A stretch of 64,000 nt of DNA from assembly GCF_023073415.1 (NCBI RefSeq), contig NZ_JADPJL010000065.1, forward strand, positions 1 to 64,000. The letters are read 5' to 3'. The position numbers and the translations under genes were made by a program. Within the stretch, counting starts at the first letter, position 1. Each line of letters starts with the position of its first letter. The notes below the pieces were generated by a model. It saw nothing but the letters and a program-made list of their open reading frames with translations. It searched no databases and was not told the DNA's origin. The stretch is from Bradyrhizobium sp. 190 (GTDB lineage Bacteria; Pseudomonadota; Alphaproteobacteria; Rhizobiales; Xanthobacteraceae). This document shows positions 30,127 through 37,835 of the stretch, in pieces.

Positions 30127-31530
30127 CTAGTTGCTCTTCTGGCCCGGCATCGGCTTGGCGCTCACAATGTCGTCAGCCTTGACCCATCCCGGCGTCCCGA
30201 TTGCAAAGCGCGTTTTCGCGCGCGATGCAAGATCGCGCGCAGTCTTGCTGTCGCCGCGGAGGTAGGCGGCCTGGGCCGACGCCAGATCGGCCTGCGCGTA
30301 GTCGCCTTTTCGGCCATAGGCCATTGCGAGCTGGATGTAGCCGATCGGCGCTTCGGTCTCGCGCGCAACCGCCGCGCGCAGGATGGCGATCGCCTCGTCG
30401 GTATAGGCGTTGTTGCCGGTTGCCACGAGGGCCTGCCCAAGCAGCATCTCGATGAGCGGGGAGTTGTTGGAGAGCGCTACCGCTTTGCGCAGCGGCGCAA
30501 TCGCCTCCTGCGGCTTGCCGCCCTCCAGCAATGCCTGGCCACGCACTTCGTGGAAATAGGGATTGTTGGGCTGCTGCTGGATCAGGGCATCAATCTGGGT
30601 GAGCGCGCTGCGCAGGTCGCCGTGCAGATAGGTCGAGATCGCGTGGGCATAGCGCGCCGGCAGGCTGTTGTTGGACAGCGGATAGCGCCGATACACGGTC
30701 TCCTGCCGCTCCATGAAGGCCGAGATCTTGGCGCGCACCATGTCGTGGCGCAGCTGCAGGGCAGGGTCGTCCTTCTTGTCCCAATAAGGACTCGACCTTG
30801 CAAGTTCTTCCAGCGCGGCGACGCGCTGAGCCGGCATCGGGTGCGACTGAACGTAAGGGTCCGAGCCGCGCGCGGCGAACAGGCTCTCGTCGGTGAAGCG
30901 CTTGAAAGTTTCGTACATGCCCTTGGCGGACTGGCCGGTGGTGTTCAGAAACTTCACGCCGGCCTTGTCGGCGTTTTCCTCCTGCTGTCGCACGTAAGAG
31001 AGCAGGTTGCGGCGGATGATTTCTCCGGGAGCCGAGAACATTGCGGCGCCGGCGTTCGCCAGGCCGCTGTTGCCGCCGCCGCCTTGCGCGCCCGCCACCA
31101 TCGCGCCAGCGCCAAGCAGCATGGCAATGATCATCTGCGTCTGGGCCTGCGCCATCTGCTCGCGCATCTTGGCGAGATGACCGCCGGCAAGATGGCCGGT
31201 TTCATGCGCCATCACGCCGATGATCTGGTTCGGCGTCTCCGACTGCATGATTGCGCCGTAGTTCACGAAGATGCGGCGGCCGTCGGCAACGAAGGCGTTG
31301 AAGACGCCCTGGTTGATGATCACCATCTGGATGTTATGTTTTTCCATACCGGCGGCGCGCAGGATCGGCCGCGTATATTCGCGCAGCAATTGCTCCGTCT
31401 CGGTATCGCGGAGCACCGGCGGACCCTTGTTTTGCTGCGCCACAGCCGCCATCGGCGCAACGGCAAGCGCGACGGCTGTCATCAGCGCGGTCAGTTTCAG
31501 TGGTTTCTTGCGTAAGGCGATGCGGAGCAT
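30127..31530 (-). CDS. M48-family zinc metalloprotease with TPR-like region (BepA-like)
   Basis: A 467-residue periplasmic protease. After an N-terminal basic stretch and signal segment (TALMTAVALAVAPMAAVAQQ), the M48 catalytic domain includes the zinc motif VMAHETGHLAGGHLAKM (HETGH) and downstream ENADKAGVKFL, which provides the third ligand Glu. The C-terminal half (about 270-455) is helical, with TPR-like repeats such as NPYFHEVRGQALLEGGKPQE and AQADLASAQAAYLRGDSKTA. This matches BepA/YfgC, which assembles or degrades outer-membrane proteins and acts on LptD. Length is standard. It shares the leftward direction of the DsbA-like gene 111 bases downstream, a functional pair for outer-membrane protein maturation. 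Confidence 0.9.
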   Translation of the reverse strand: MLRIALRKKPLKLTALMTAVALAVAPMAAVAQQNKGPPVLRDTETEQLLREYTRPILRAAGMEKHNIQMVIINQGVFNAFVADGRRIFVNYGAIMQSETPNQIIGVMAHETGHLAGGHLAKMREQMAQAQTQMIIAMLLGAGAMVAGAQGGGGNSGLANAGAAMFSAPGEIIRRNLLSYVRQQEENADKAGVKFLNTTGQSAKGMYETFKRFTDESLFAARGSDPYVQSHPMPAQRVAALEELARSSPYWDKKDDPALQLRHDMVRAKISAFMERQETVYRRYPLSNNSLPARYAHAISTYLHGDLRSALTQIDALIQQQPNNPYFHEVRGQALLEGGKPQEAIAPLRKAVALSNNSPLIEMLLGQALVATGNNAYTDEAIAILRAAVARETEAPIGYIQLAMAYGRKGDYAQADLASAQAAYLRGDSKTARDLASRAKTRFAIGTPGWVKADDIVSAKPMPGQKSN

Positions 31531-31780
31531 GAGCAGTCTTTGGCGATTGGTGATGCGTCTGGATTTGCCCGGACGGCGGTTCGGTTTCCGATTAGATCAG
31601 AAACGGTTCCCAGTTTGTTGTTTCAACGCGTTTCTTCAGCCGAGCCGGGGTATCACTGCGTGAACCCGGTACCACGTCGCCTGAAAACGCTATAACAAGC
31701 CACCGAATACGGCCAGTCTGGGGCGGTAACCGGTTCGGGAACCTGAATTCGGCGCGCGCCCATGGAAATAGCAGATATCG

Positions 31781-32968
31781 ATGCTGGAATCGACACTTAG
31801 AGATCGCGCGACGGCGCTGCTGACGCCCTCGGCACGGAGCGACGTTCCGCCCTTCATGGTGATGGACGTGATGGCGGCCGCGGCCCGCATCGAGGCGGCC
31901 GGCGGCCATGTCATTCATATGGAAGTGGGGCAGCCGGCGGCGTCGGCGCCGAAGGTCGCGATCGCGGCCGCGCATGCCGCGCTCGATGCGGCGCGGATCG
32001 ATTACACCTCTGCGCTCGGCATCCCCACGCTGCGGACGCGGATCGCAAAACACTACCGCGATACTTACGGCTGTGCCGTCGATCCCGAACGCATCGTGAT
32101 CACGACCGGCTCGTCTGGCGGTTTTATTCTGGCGTTTCTGTCGATGTTCGAGCCGGGCGACCGGGTGGCGGTTACGGTGCCGGGTTATCCGCCGTACCGG
32201 CATATCCTGACAGCGCTCGGTTGCGAGCCGGTGCTGATCGAGACATCGAGCGCGACGCGTCATGCGTTGACGGGCGAGGCCTTGTTGGCCGCGCATCGCA
32301 AGACGCCGCTGAAGGGCGTGCTGGTCGGCAGCCCCGCCAATCCGACGGGAACGATGATGTCCCGCGAGGCGCTCACCGGCCTGATCAATGCGGCGGAAGG
32401 CGCGGGCATCCGCTTCATTTCCGACGAGATCTATCACGGCCTCGACTATGCGTTTCCGGCGGTGACGGCGGCAGAGCTTTCGCCGCATGCGCTCGTGATC
32501 AATTCGTTCTCGAAATATTTCTGCATGACCGGCTGGCGGGTCGGCTGGATGGTGGTGCCGGAGCCTCTGGTGCGGCCGATCGAACGGCTGCAGCAGAACC
32601 TGTCGATCTCGGTGCCGACGCTGTCGCAGATCGCGGCCGAAGCGGCATTCGAAGGCCGCGAGGAGATGGAGGCGATCAAGCGCGGCTATCAGGAGAACCG
32701 CCGCATCCTGATCGAGGGGCTGCCGAAGGCCGGTCTCACCAAGTTCCTGCCCGCGGATGGCGCCTTCTACCTCTACGCCGATGTTTCCGATTTTACTTCC
32801 GACAGTTTCGAGTTTGCCGGCCGCATGCTGGAGAAGGCGCACGTGGCGGTGACGCCGGGCGTCGATTTCGATCCGATCCACGGCCGCAGTTTCATTCGTT
32901 TCTCCTACGCGCGCTCGGCTGACGAGATGCGAGAAGCGGTGACGCGCATCGCACGTTGGCTTCGCTAG
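31781..32968 (+). CDS. PLP-dependent aminotransferase, class I/II
   Basis: A 395-residue fold-type I aminotransferase. Visible are HVIHMEVGQPAASAPK, the substrate region DYTSALGIPTLRTRIAKHY, cofactor-binding GSSGGFILAF, GSPANPTGTMM with Asn-Pro-Gly contact, SDEIYHGLDY with Asp/Tyr for PLP, and the Schiff-base Lys in INSFSKYFCMTGWRVGW. The C-terminal Arg (RSFIRFSYARS) binds substrate carboxylate. Family I-gamma type; substrate class probably aspartate, alanine or aromatic, not decidable here. It starts at ATG 31781 and is divergent from the M48 gene, with 250 bases between them, where no other gene is seen. Confidence 0.9.
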   Translation: MLESTLRDRATALLTPSARSDVPPFMVMDVMAAAARIEAAGGHVIHMEVGQPAASAPKVAIAAAHAALDAARIDYTSALGIPTLRTRIAKHYRDTYGCAVDPERIVITTGSSGGFILAFLSMFEPGDRVAVTVPGYPPYRHILTALGCEPVLIETSSATRHALTGEALLAAHRKTPLKGVLVGSPANPTGTMMSREALTGLINAAEGAGIRFISDEIYHGLDYAFPAVTAAELSPHALVINSFSKYFCMTGWRVGWMVVPEPLVRPIERLQQNLSISVPTLSQIAAEAAFEGREEMEAIKRGYQENRRILIEGLPKAGLTKFLPADGAFYLYADVSDFTSDSFEFAGRMLEKAHVAVTPGVDFDPIHGRSFIRFSYARSADEMREAVTRIARWLR

Positions 32969-33021
32969 GGCTCGGGTTTGAACCTGGTCAATTTCGGATT
33001 ATGTCGGCGAATCGCGACGAG

Positions 33022-33045
33022 ATCGGCCGCCTTGCGGCGGCCGAT
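33022..33045. terminator. Strong hairpin between convergent genes
   Basis: ATCGGCCGCC-TTGC-GGCGGCCGAT is a perfect 10-bp stem with a 4-base loop between the aminotransferase (rightward) and the ferritin-like gene (leftward). There is no T-run, so it is a probable but not certain terminator. Confidence 0.5.
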
Positions 33046-33069
33046 CCGCGCACGCGCAAACGGGGAGTA

Positions 33070-33963
33070 TCAGGTGCTCTTGAGCTGTCCGTTCATTCCG
33101 TTCGGGTAAAAGCCGCCCTTGCTGACGCCGGCCTTTTCCGTCAGGTAGACGATATGCAGAACCTCTTGTGGCGTACGGGTGAAGGCAATCGCATCGGGGT
33201 TTGAAGGCACGAAGTTGGCTTTGCCGTCGACCCTGATTCCCTGGTCTTCTTTTTCAGGGGTCCCGTCAATTTTGTCCCGCGCATCCGAAATTGCGTTGGC
33301 GGCTTCCCATGCCTTCTCGCCCATCATGTAGAGCTGGGAGCGGGCCATTCCCATGTGGTAGGCCTCAACGGCAAGGATCCCGGCTGCCGCCTGCACGAAT
33401 TCCTTTTTCTTGAGCAGCGGTGCCGCGCCGGCATATGCGGTCACGCCGACGTCCTCGAACAGCATGCCGCCGAGCAGGACCGACATGTCATCGGCAAAGG
33501 GGTCGAAATCGGCGGGCAGTCCGGCAGCCTGGGCGGCAGCCTTGAAGCCTGCGTCGAAATCGATCGCCGGCCGCGAAATGGCGTTTCTGCCGAGCGTCTT
33601 GCGATAGAAGCGAACGTGAGCCAGTTCGTTTTCTGCCGTCTCCTCGATGAACTCGCGGATCGCCTTCTCCTTGAATTGGGCCTCGTGGCCACCCACCACC
33701 CGACCACCGTCCATCCCGGCATCGGCGTCGCTGATACCCTTGCCGGTCGTAGCGCGCAGATAGAACTCGGCTTCCATGTATTCGAGATTCAGAGCGAAGG
33801 TGAAGATGTCCTCGTCGTCGATCGCGGCCCCCTTCGGGCCGATTCCAACGCCGGTCGTCTCTCGCTTCTGCTGGGCATAGGCCTGCGGAATGAGTAAGCC
33901 TGCGAGGCCAGCGACTGATAGGCCGGCGATTGATTGCCGGCGCGAAATACGCAACGACTCCAT
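33070..33963 (-). CDS. Tat-exported ferritin-like domain protein
   Basis: A 297-residue protein with a twin-arginine signal (ISRRQSIAGLSVAGLAGLLI) and a ferritin-like four-helix domain: FTFALNLEYMEAEFYLRATT carries the first E...YxExxF pattern, EETAENELAHVRFYRKTLG the E..H pair, and GILAVEAYHMGMARSQLYMM the second E..YH pair. This matches the Ferritin_2 (DUF4439-like) family, whose members are expected to bind a di-iron or di-manganese centre and are often stress induced. Function may be metal-dependent peroxide defence in the periplasm; enzymatic activity is unproven. An EcfG-type promoter lies at 34065-34089, about 100 bases upstream of the start codon. Confidence 0.85.
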   Translation of the reverse strand: MESLRISRRQSIAGLSVAGLAGLLIPQAYAQQKRETTGVGIGPKGAAIDDEDIFTFALNLEYMEAEFYLRATTGKGISDADAGMDGGRVVGGHEAQFKEKAIREFIEETAENELAHVRFYRKTLGRNAISRPAIDFDAGFKAAAQAAGLPADFDPFADDMSVLLGGMLFEDVGVTAYAGAAPLLKKKEFVQAAAGILAVEAYHMGMARSQLYMMGEKAWEAANAISDARDKIDGTPEKEDQGIRVDGKANFVPSNPDAIAFTRTPQEVLHIVYLTEKAGVSKGGFYPNGMNGQLKST

Positions 33964-34478
33964 GGCGTAACCTCCTCTGTTCTGATTGAGGGGCCGCGCC
34001 TCTTCACCGCTATAAGGACGCTATGGGGCGCGACCTCGGCACCGGTGCGATGCTTGACGCGCACAACGTGAGGCCGCATGGCACGTTCCAAGCAGACTTC
34101 AAATCCAAGCAGCACGATTTCGTGACGCTTCGTTGCAGTCGTGATTTGGCCGTTTGGCTTACGTCATGACCGCGAGGATGCGTGCCTCTCACAGCGGGCC
34201 GCACGTCGACGTGAACATAGCCGAGAGCGTGGCAGGCGCCGCGCTAGATCACGGCTGCGATCCACCAAGGGCCGAACAGATCCATGGGGTCCGACAAGCG
34301 CCGCGGATGCAAAGCAGCGAAGCGCTGCCGACCAAGGAAAGACTGCATCGTCATGAAACAGAACCAACCATGGCCGGAAGGCCTACGCCGATCTCGGCGA
34401 GGAACATCACGGCTTTTCGAATTACCGCCAGTGAAGCATCGGCCAGCTCATTAAGAGTGCGAGAGCCGACGCATCACC
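33964..34478. other. 515-base intergenic region with an EcfG promoter
   Basis: Apart from the promoter at 34065-34089 I see no supportable gene. Short open frames here have no ribosome-binding site and no recognisable protein character. A T/C-rich patch lies near 34500, at the end of the next gene. Confidence 0.4.
34065..34089 (-). promoter_or_regulatory. EcfG-type promoter for the ferritin-like gene (GGAAC-N16-CGTT)
   Basis: On the minus strand GGAAC (34089-34085), 16 bases, CGTT (34068-34065), 102 bases before the start codon at 33963, in an otherwise gene-free region. The spacing and both elements match the general-stress sigma consensus. Confidence 0.65.
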
Positions 34479-34688
34479 CTATCCGCCCCACGAACTGCGG
34501 TTATTCGCCGATTTTTTCTTTGCCTTCTGTTTCTGTGCCGAAAATTCGCTGATAGCGCTCTTTCCGCTCAGGTCCGAGCTTGCGACCTGTGATCCGTTCT
34601 GCTTCGCAACCGACCTCTCGATAGCGACTGCGGGCGCCGCAAGGCCGACACAGCCGGCAGCAGCAAGTATCAATGTTAGCTTTCTCAT
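34479..34688 (-). CDS. Small exported protein, 69 residues
   Basis: The frame encodes a signal peptide (MRKLTLILAAAGCVGLAAPA then VA) and a short, Lys/Ser/Gln-rich mature part, SSDLSGKSAISEFSAQKQKA and KKKSANNRSSWGG. ATG 34688 is chosen because GGAGGAG overlaps the in-frame ATG at 34700, which fits a ribosome-binding site better than a start. No family is recognised; small basic exported proteins of this kind are frequent in Bradyrhizobium. The EcfG-type promoter at 34727-34751 ends 38 bases upstream, so the gene is probably stress-inducible. Confidence 0.7.
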   Translation of the reverse strand: MRKLTLILAAAGCVGLAAPAVAIERSVAKQNGSQVASSDLSGKSAISEFSAQKQKAKKKSANNRSSWGG

Positions 34689-34726
34689 CTGCTCCTCCAT
34701 TTGCAGTGATACTCACCCCAAAAGCG

Positions 34727-34751
34727 AACGCGCGATTGCTGCCCGCGTTCC
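34727..34751 (-). promoter_or_regulatory. EcfG-type promoter for the small exported protein (GGAAC-N16-CGTT)
   Basis: On the minus strand GGAAC (34751-34747), 16 bases, CGTT (34730-34727), 38 bases before the start codon at 34688. It matches the consensus exactly; it partly overlaps the 3' end of the 34758-36137 gene on the same strand by a few bases of spacing only. Confidence 0.65.
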
Positions 34752-34757
34752 TGCGGG

Positions 34758-36137
34758 TCAACGTGAATACGCGGGACCGAGATGGCATGTGGAGCACCGC
34801 GTCAATCGCGATTGAGTGGCCCGCGAATGCGAAGCAATTGCACATTGTGGCGGCTTGCCAAATACGGAGCGCGAGAACGAATGGCCCGGAAGCCACGCGC
34901 GATAGTCGAGCACCGCGAAGAGGCGTTTTCCCTCGTCACCTCGTAATGAAGTCACCATGAACGCGGTGGGTCGCCCGGAGAGAGCGTACCAGGCCCAGGC
35001 GACGCGCGGACTTGCGAGTGGACACACCAGAATTCGAGCCGTTCCATAGGGCGACAAGGCGGTCGTGCCGTTGATTGTCGCTGCGCACTCGCAGGGAGCG
35101 CGGGCCGCCCAACCGGGACGGATGGTGCCGGGCAAGACTGGCCTGCAGACCAGAGGCCGGTCACGATAATGCGTGACCGTGTAGCCGTGCGGGTCCAGAA
35201 GCAGTGAGTCCTGAACCGTGATGTCGGCTTCCGGTCCGCCGAACGTGCGGGTGCGTTGGGCCGGCACGGTCCAGTCATACAGCACTTCGGCCGGGTACGG
35301 ATTTTCGTCCGAATCGAAAGGGGTCATCACGCCTGTGATCGCGAGCCTCTCGGGCCACTCGGCAAAAGGGACCGCAGGACAATCTGCCTGGAGTTCGGGC
35401 ATCACCCGGTTGATCTCGGTCTGCGCAAGTTGGCGCGCTTGCGATATTTTATCGATCAGGGTATTCAGCGCGCGCACCGGATTTCCGGTCATTGTCGGTT
35501 TGGCCTGTCTGCAGGCGGCATCGATCTCGGCAAGACCTGTTTCGTCCAATGTGTCGAATCGAACCTGATAGCTGAGCGCATATCCGCTGAATGGTGGAAG
35601 CTGATCGCTTGCAAACGGGAAGACGAGACGAAACGGCGTTTGATCCGATGTCTTGAACCACAGCCAATAGCTTGCAGGCTCTGGAGCGATCGGAGTTTTC
35701 CACCATTCAACCAGTGTCTCGCCGATCGGCGCTGAGCCCGTGCATTGCGATTGCGGCGCAAGCCAGTCTCTCGCAAGCGGCCGCCAGCCGGTATCGCCTA
35801 AAGCGCGGCACTCCTTGATTGTGGAGCCTTCCGACTTGAGGACATACGTCCGGTTGCCGGCAACGAACAAGTCCAGCGACCCGCGCCTGACACCATGAAG
35901 TCTTACTCGCATCGCGGAGAGCGCGGCGTCGGCGACGATTTCGGCAAGCACGAGCTGCGCTTTAGTGAACGGCGCCATCAGATAAGTACCCCGCCATTTC
36001 TCAGGCAGGCGCGGATGGGATGTTGAGCCGCAAGGGGCGAGCTGCGGCAGGTCGAATAGCGCGCGCGGTTCTTGCGCCGCCGCAGGGGAGAGCAGGAGGA
36101 CGGCGATCGTTATCGTCACCAACACGCGCGGCAGCAT
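34758..36137 (-). CDS. Exported protein of unknown function, 459 residues
   Basis: A cleavable signal (MLPRVLVTITIAVLLLSPAA) precedes a Trp- and Cys-containing protein with no family I recognise. Segments such as GTYLMAPFTKAQLVLAEIVA, YWLWFKTSDQTPFRLVFPFA and GPEADITVQDSLLLDPHGYT suggest beta-rich lobes. Cysteines are spaced as in disulfide-bonded proteins (QSQCTG, AACRQAK, QADCPAV, LVCRPV, APCECAA). The last 40 residues (SFSRSVFGKPPQCAIASHSR and on) are Ser/Arg/Cys-rich and unlike the rest, which may mean a recent frameshift and extension. Start ATG 36137 has no strong ribosome-binding site visible. Probably periplasmic. Confidence 0.6.
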   Translation of the reverse strand: MLPRVLVTITIAVLLLSPAAAQEPRALFDLPQLAPCGSTSHPRLPEKWRGTYLMAPFTKAQLVLAEIVADAALSAMRVRLHGVRRGSLDLFVAGNRTYVLKSEGSTIKECRALGDTGWRPLARDWLAPQSQCTGSAPIGETLVEWWKTPIAPEPASYWLWFKTSDQTPFRLVFPFASDQLPPFSGYALSYQVRFDTLDETGLAEIDAACRQAKPTMTGNPVRALNTLIDKISQARQLAQTEINRVMPELQADCPAVPFAEWPERLAITGVMTPFDSDENPYPAEVLYDWTVPAQRTRTFGGPEADITVQDSLLLDPHGYTVTHYRDRPLVCRPVLPGTIRPGWAARAPCECAATINGTTALSPYGTARILVCPLASPRVAWAWYALSGRPTAFMVTSLRGDEGKRLFAVLDYRAWLPGHSFSRSVFGKPPQCAIASHSRATQSRLTRCSTCHLGPAYSR

Positions 36138-36437
36138 GGCGACCTCGCGGTAACCGGCTCAGCAGCTAACGTATGCCGAGATGTTTTGCTCCAAACCGGA
36201 GCGAACACAGCCGCCTAACCGCACATTCGCCGCGTGTCTGGATTAGCGCGCAGCCACCCGCGTTTTCGTTCCACCGCGCCGCGCCGACGGGAAAAATATT
36301 CTCCTTTGGACGGAGGTGATCTGACTGTTCGCCGTCCCCGCAACACCATTGACTCCGCTGTCACAAAGGACTTTGGCTAGGTGCGGCGAATTGGCGCAGG
36401 CGCGATTGATCTGCGACCTTTGACGGGAGTAAACGTC
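36138..36437. other. dctA promoter region
   Basis: This 300-base gap between the divergent exported-protein gene and dctA has no gene. I see no convincing sigma-54 motif for dctA. AACG at 36172 and GCTCC 16 bases later is one base off an EcfG site facing the exported-protein gene; I do not call it. Confidence 0.3.
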
Positions 36438-37766
36438 ATGGCGGCAACGATTGCGATTGAAGCGCCCACGAGTGTGGCAAAGCCCTGGTACCGGGTCCTG
36501 TATGTTCAGGTCTTGATTGCCATTGTACTCGGCGCGTTGTTCGGCTGGCTGTGGCCTGCGCTTGCAACCAACGACTGGATCAAGGCGCTCGGCGACGGCT
36601 TTATCAAGCTGATCAAGATGGTGATCGCGCCGATCATCTTCTGCACCGTGGTATCCGGAATTGCCCATATACAAGATGCCAAGAAGGTTGGCCGGATCGG
36701 CGTCAAGGCGCTGGTTTATTTCGAGGTCGTCTCCAGCTTTGCGCTGGTGATCGGTCTGCTCGTCGGCAATCTGGTCAAGCCCGGTCACGGTTTCGGCGGC
36801 GGCATGGCGAATGCACAAGCCGTCGCCGGCTACGCCAGGCAGGCCGAGGCGCAGAAGAGCGTCGATTTCTTCCTGCATGTCATTCCCGATACGGTGGTTG
36901 GCGCCTTCGCGCAGGGCGAAATCCTGCAGGTCTTGCTGTTCTCGATCCTGTTCGGCTTTGCGCTGATGGGCCTCGGCGAGCGCGGCCATACGATCCGCGA
37001 ATTCATCGACGATGCGGCGCATGCCGTGTTTGGCGTCATCGCCATCGTGATGAAGGCTGCGCCAATCGGCGCGTTCGGCGCGATGGCGTTCACGATCGGA
37101 AAATTCGGGACCGGCGCAATCCTGAACCTGGTCGGGCTGATTGCGACCTTCTACGTCACCGCGGCGCTATTCGTGTTCGGGGTGCTCGGCGTGATCGCGC
37201 GCATGGTTGGTTTCTCGATCTTCAAGTTCCTCGCCTACATCAAGGACGAGCTTTTGATCGTGCTCGGCACGTCGTCCTCAGAAAGCGCGCTGCCGTCCCT
37301 GATGGAAAAGCTCGAGCGGCTCGGCTGCTCCAAGTCGGTGGTGGGCCTCGTGGTGCCGACCGGCTATTCGTTCAACCTCGACGGCACCAATATCTACATG
37401 ACGCTGGCGACCCTGTTCATCGCGCAGGCGCTCGGCTTCGATCTCTCCTTCAGCCAGCAACTCACCATCCTGCTGGTCGCGATGCTGACCTCGAAGGGGG
37501 CGTCCGGCGTTACCGGGGCCGGCTTCATCACGCTGGCTGCGACGCTCGCCGTGGTCGATCCGCGGCTGGTGCCGGGCATGGCCATCGTTCTCGGCATCGA
37601 CAAGTTCATGAGCGAGTGCCGCGCGCTGACCAATCTGTGCGGCAACGGCGTTGCCTGCGTGGTGGTGTCCTGGTGGGAAGGCGAACTCGACAAGGACAAG
37701 CTGCACGCCAATCTAAACAAGCAGATTGATCCGTCCGACGTGGAGACCGCGATCACGGCTGGATAG
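36438..37766 (+). CDS. dctA: C4-dicarboxylate:H+/Na+ symporter DctA
   Basis: A 442-residue secondary transporter of the DAACS family that takes up succinate, fumarate and malate, the main carbon supply of rhizobial bacteroids. Hallmarks are GDGFIKLIKMVIAPIIFCTV, the serine-rich re-entrant loop LGTSSSESALPSLMEKLERL, GYSFNLDGTNIYMTLATLFI, LLVAMLTSKGASGVTGAGFI and the DKFMSECRALTNLCGN block. About eight transmembrane helices plus two hairpins. ATG 36438 follows GGGAG at the right distance; an upstream in-frame extension to 36381 is unlikely. No dctBD regulators are in the window. A bidirectional terminator separates it from convergent rne. Confidence 0.95.
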   Translation: MAATIAIEAPTSVAKPWYRVLYVQVLIAIVLGALFGWLWPALATNDWIKALGDGFIKLIKMVIAPIIFCTVVSGIAHIQDAKKVGRIGVKALVYFEVVSSFALVIGLLVGNLVKPGHGFGGGMANAQAVAGYARQAEAQKSVDFFLHVIPDTVVGAFAQGEILQVLLFSILFGFALMGLGERGHTIREFIDDAAHAVFGVIAIVMKAAPIGAFGAMAFTIGKFGTGAILNLVGLIATFYVTAALFVFGVLGVIARMVGFSIFKFLAYIKDELLIVLGTSSSESALPSLMEKLERLGCSKSVVGLVVPTGYSFNLDGTNIYMTLATLFIAQALGFDLSFSQQLTILLVAMLTSKGASGVTGAGFITLAATLAVVDPRLVPGMAIVLGIDKFMSECRALTNLCGNGVACVVVSWWEGELDKDKLHANLNKQIDPSDVETAITAG

Positions 37767-37785
37767 CACCCAGCGCGATGCAAAT

Positions 37786-37819
37786 AAAAAACCGCCCGGT
37801 TTTGGCCGGGCGGTTTTTC
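37786..37819. terminator. Bidirectional terminator between dctA and rne
   Basis: ACCGCCCGG, a 6-base loop and CCGGGCGGT with A-run before and T-run after form an intrinsic terminator that can serve both convergent genes. Confidence 0.9.
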
Positions 37820-37835
37820 TTTTTTGGTTTGAGCG

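Noticed and set aside
34154..34552. 132-codon plus-strand frame between the ferritin-like and small secreted genes
   Set aside because: It overlaps the antisense of a signal-peptide gene, has no ribosome-binding site and no protein-like composition.
36551..37729. 392-codon frame overlapping dctA in another frame
   Set aside because: Out-of-frame shadow; dctA motifs are complete in the other frame.
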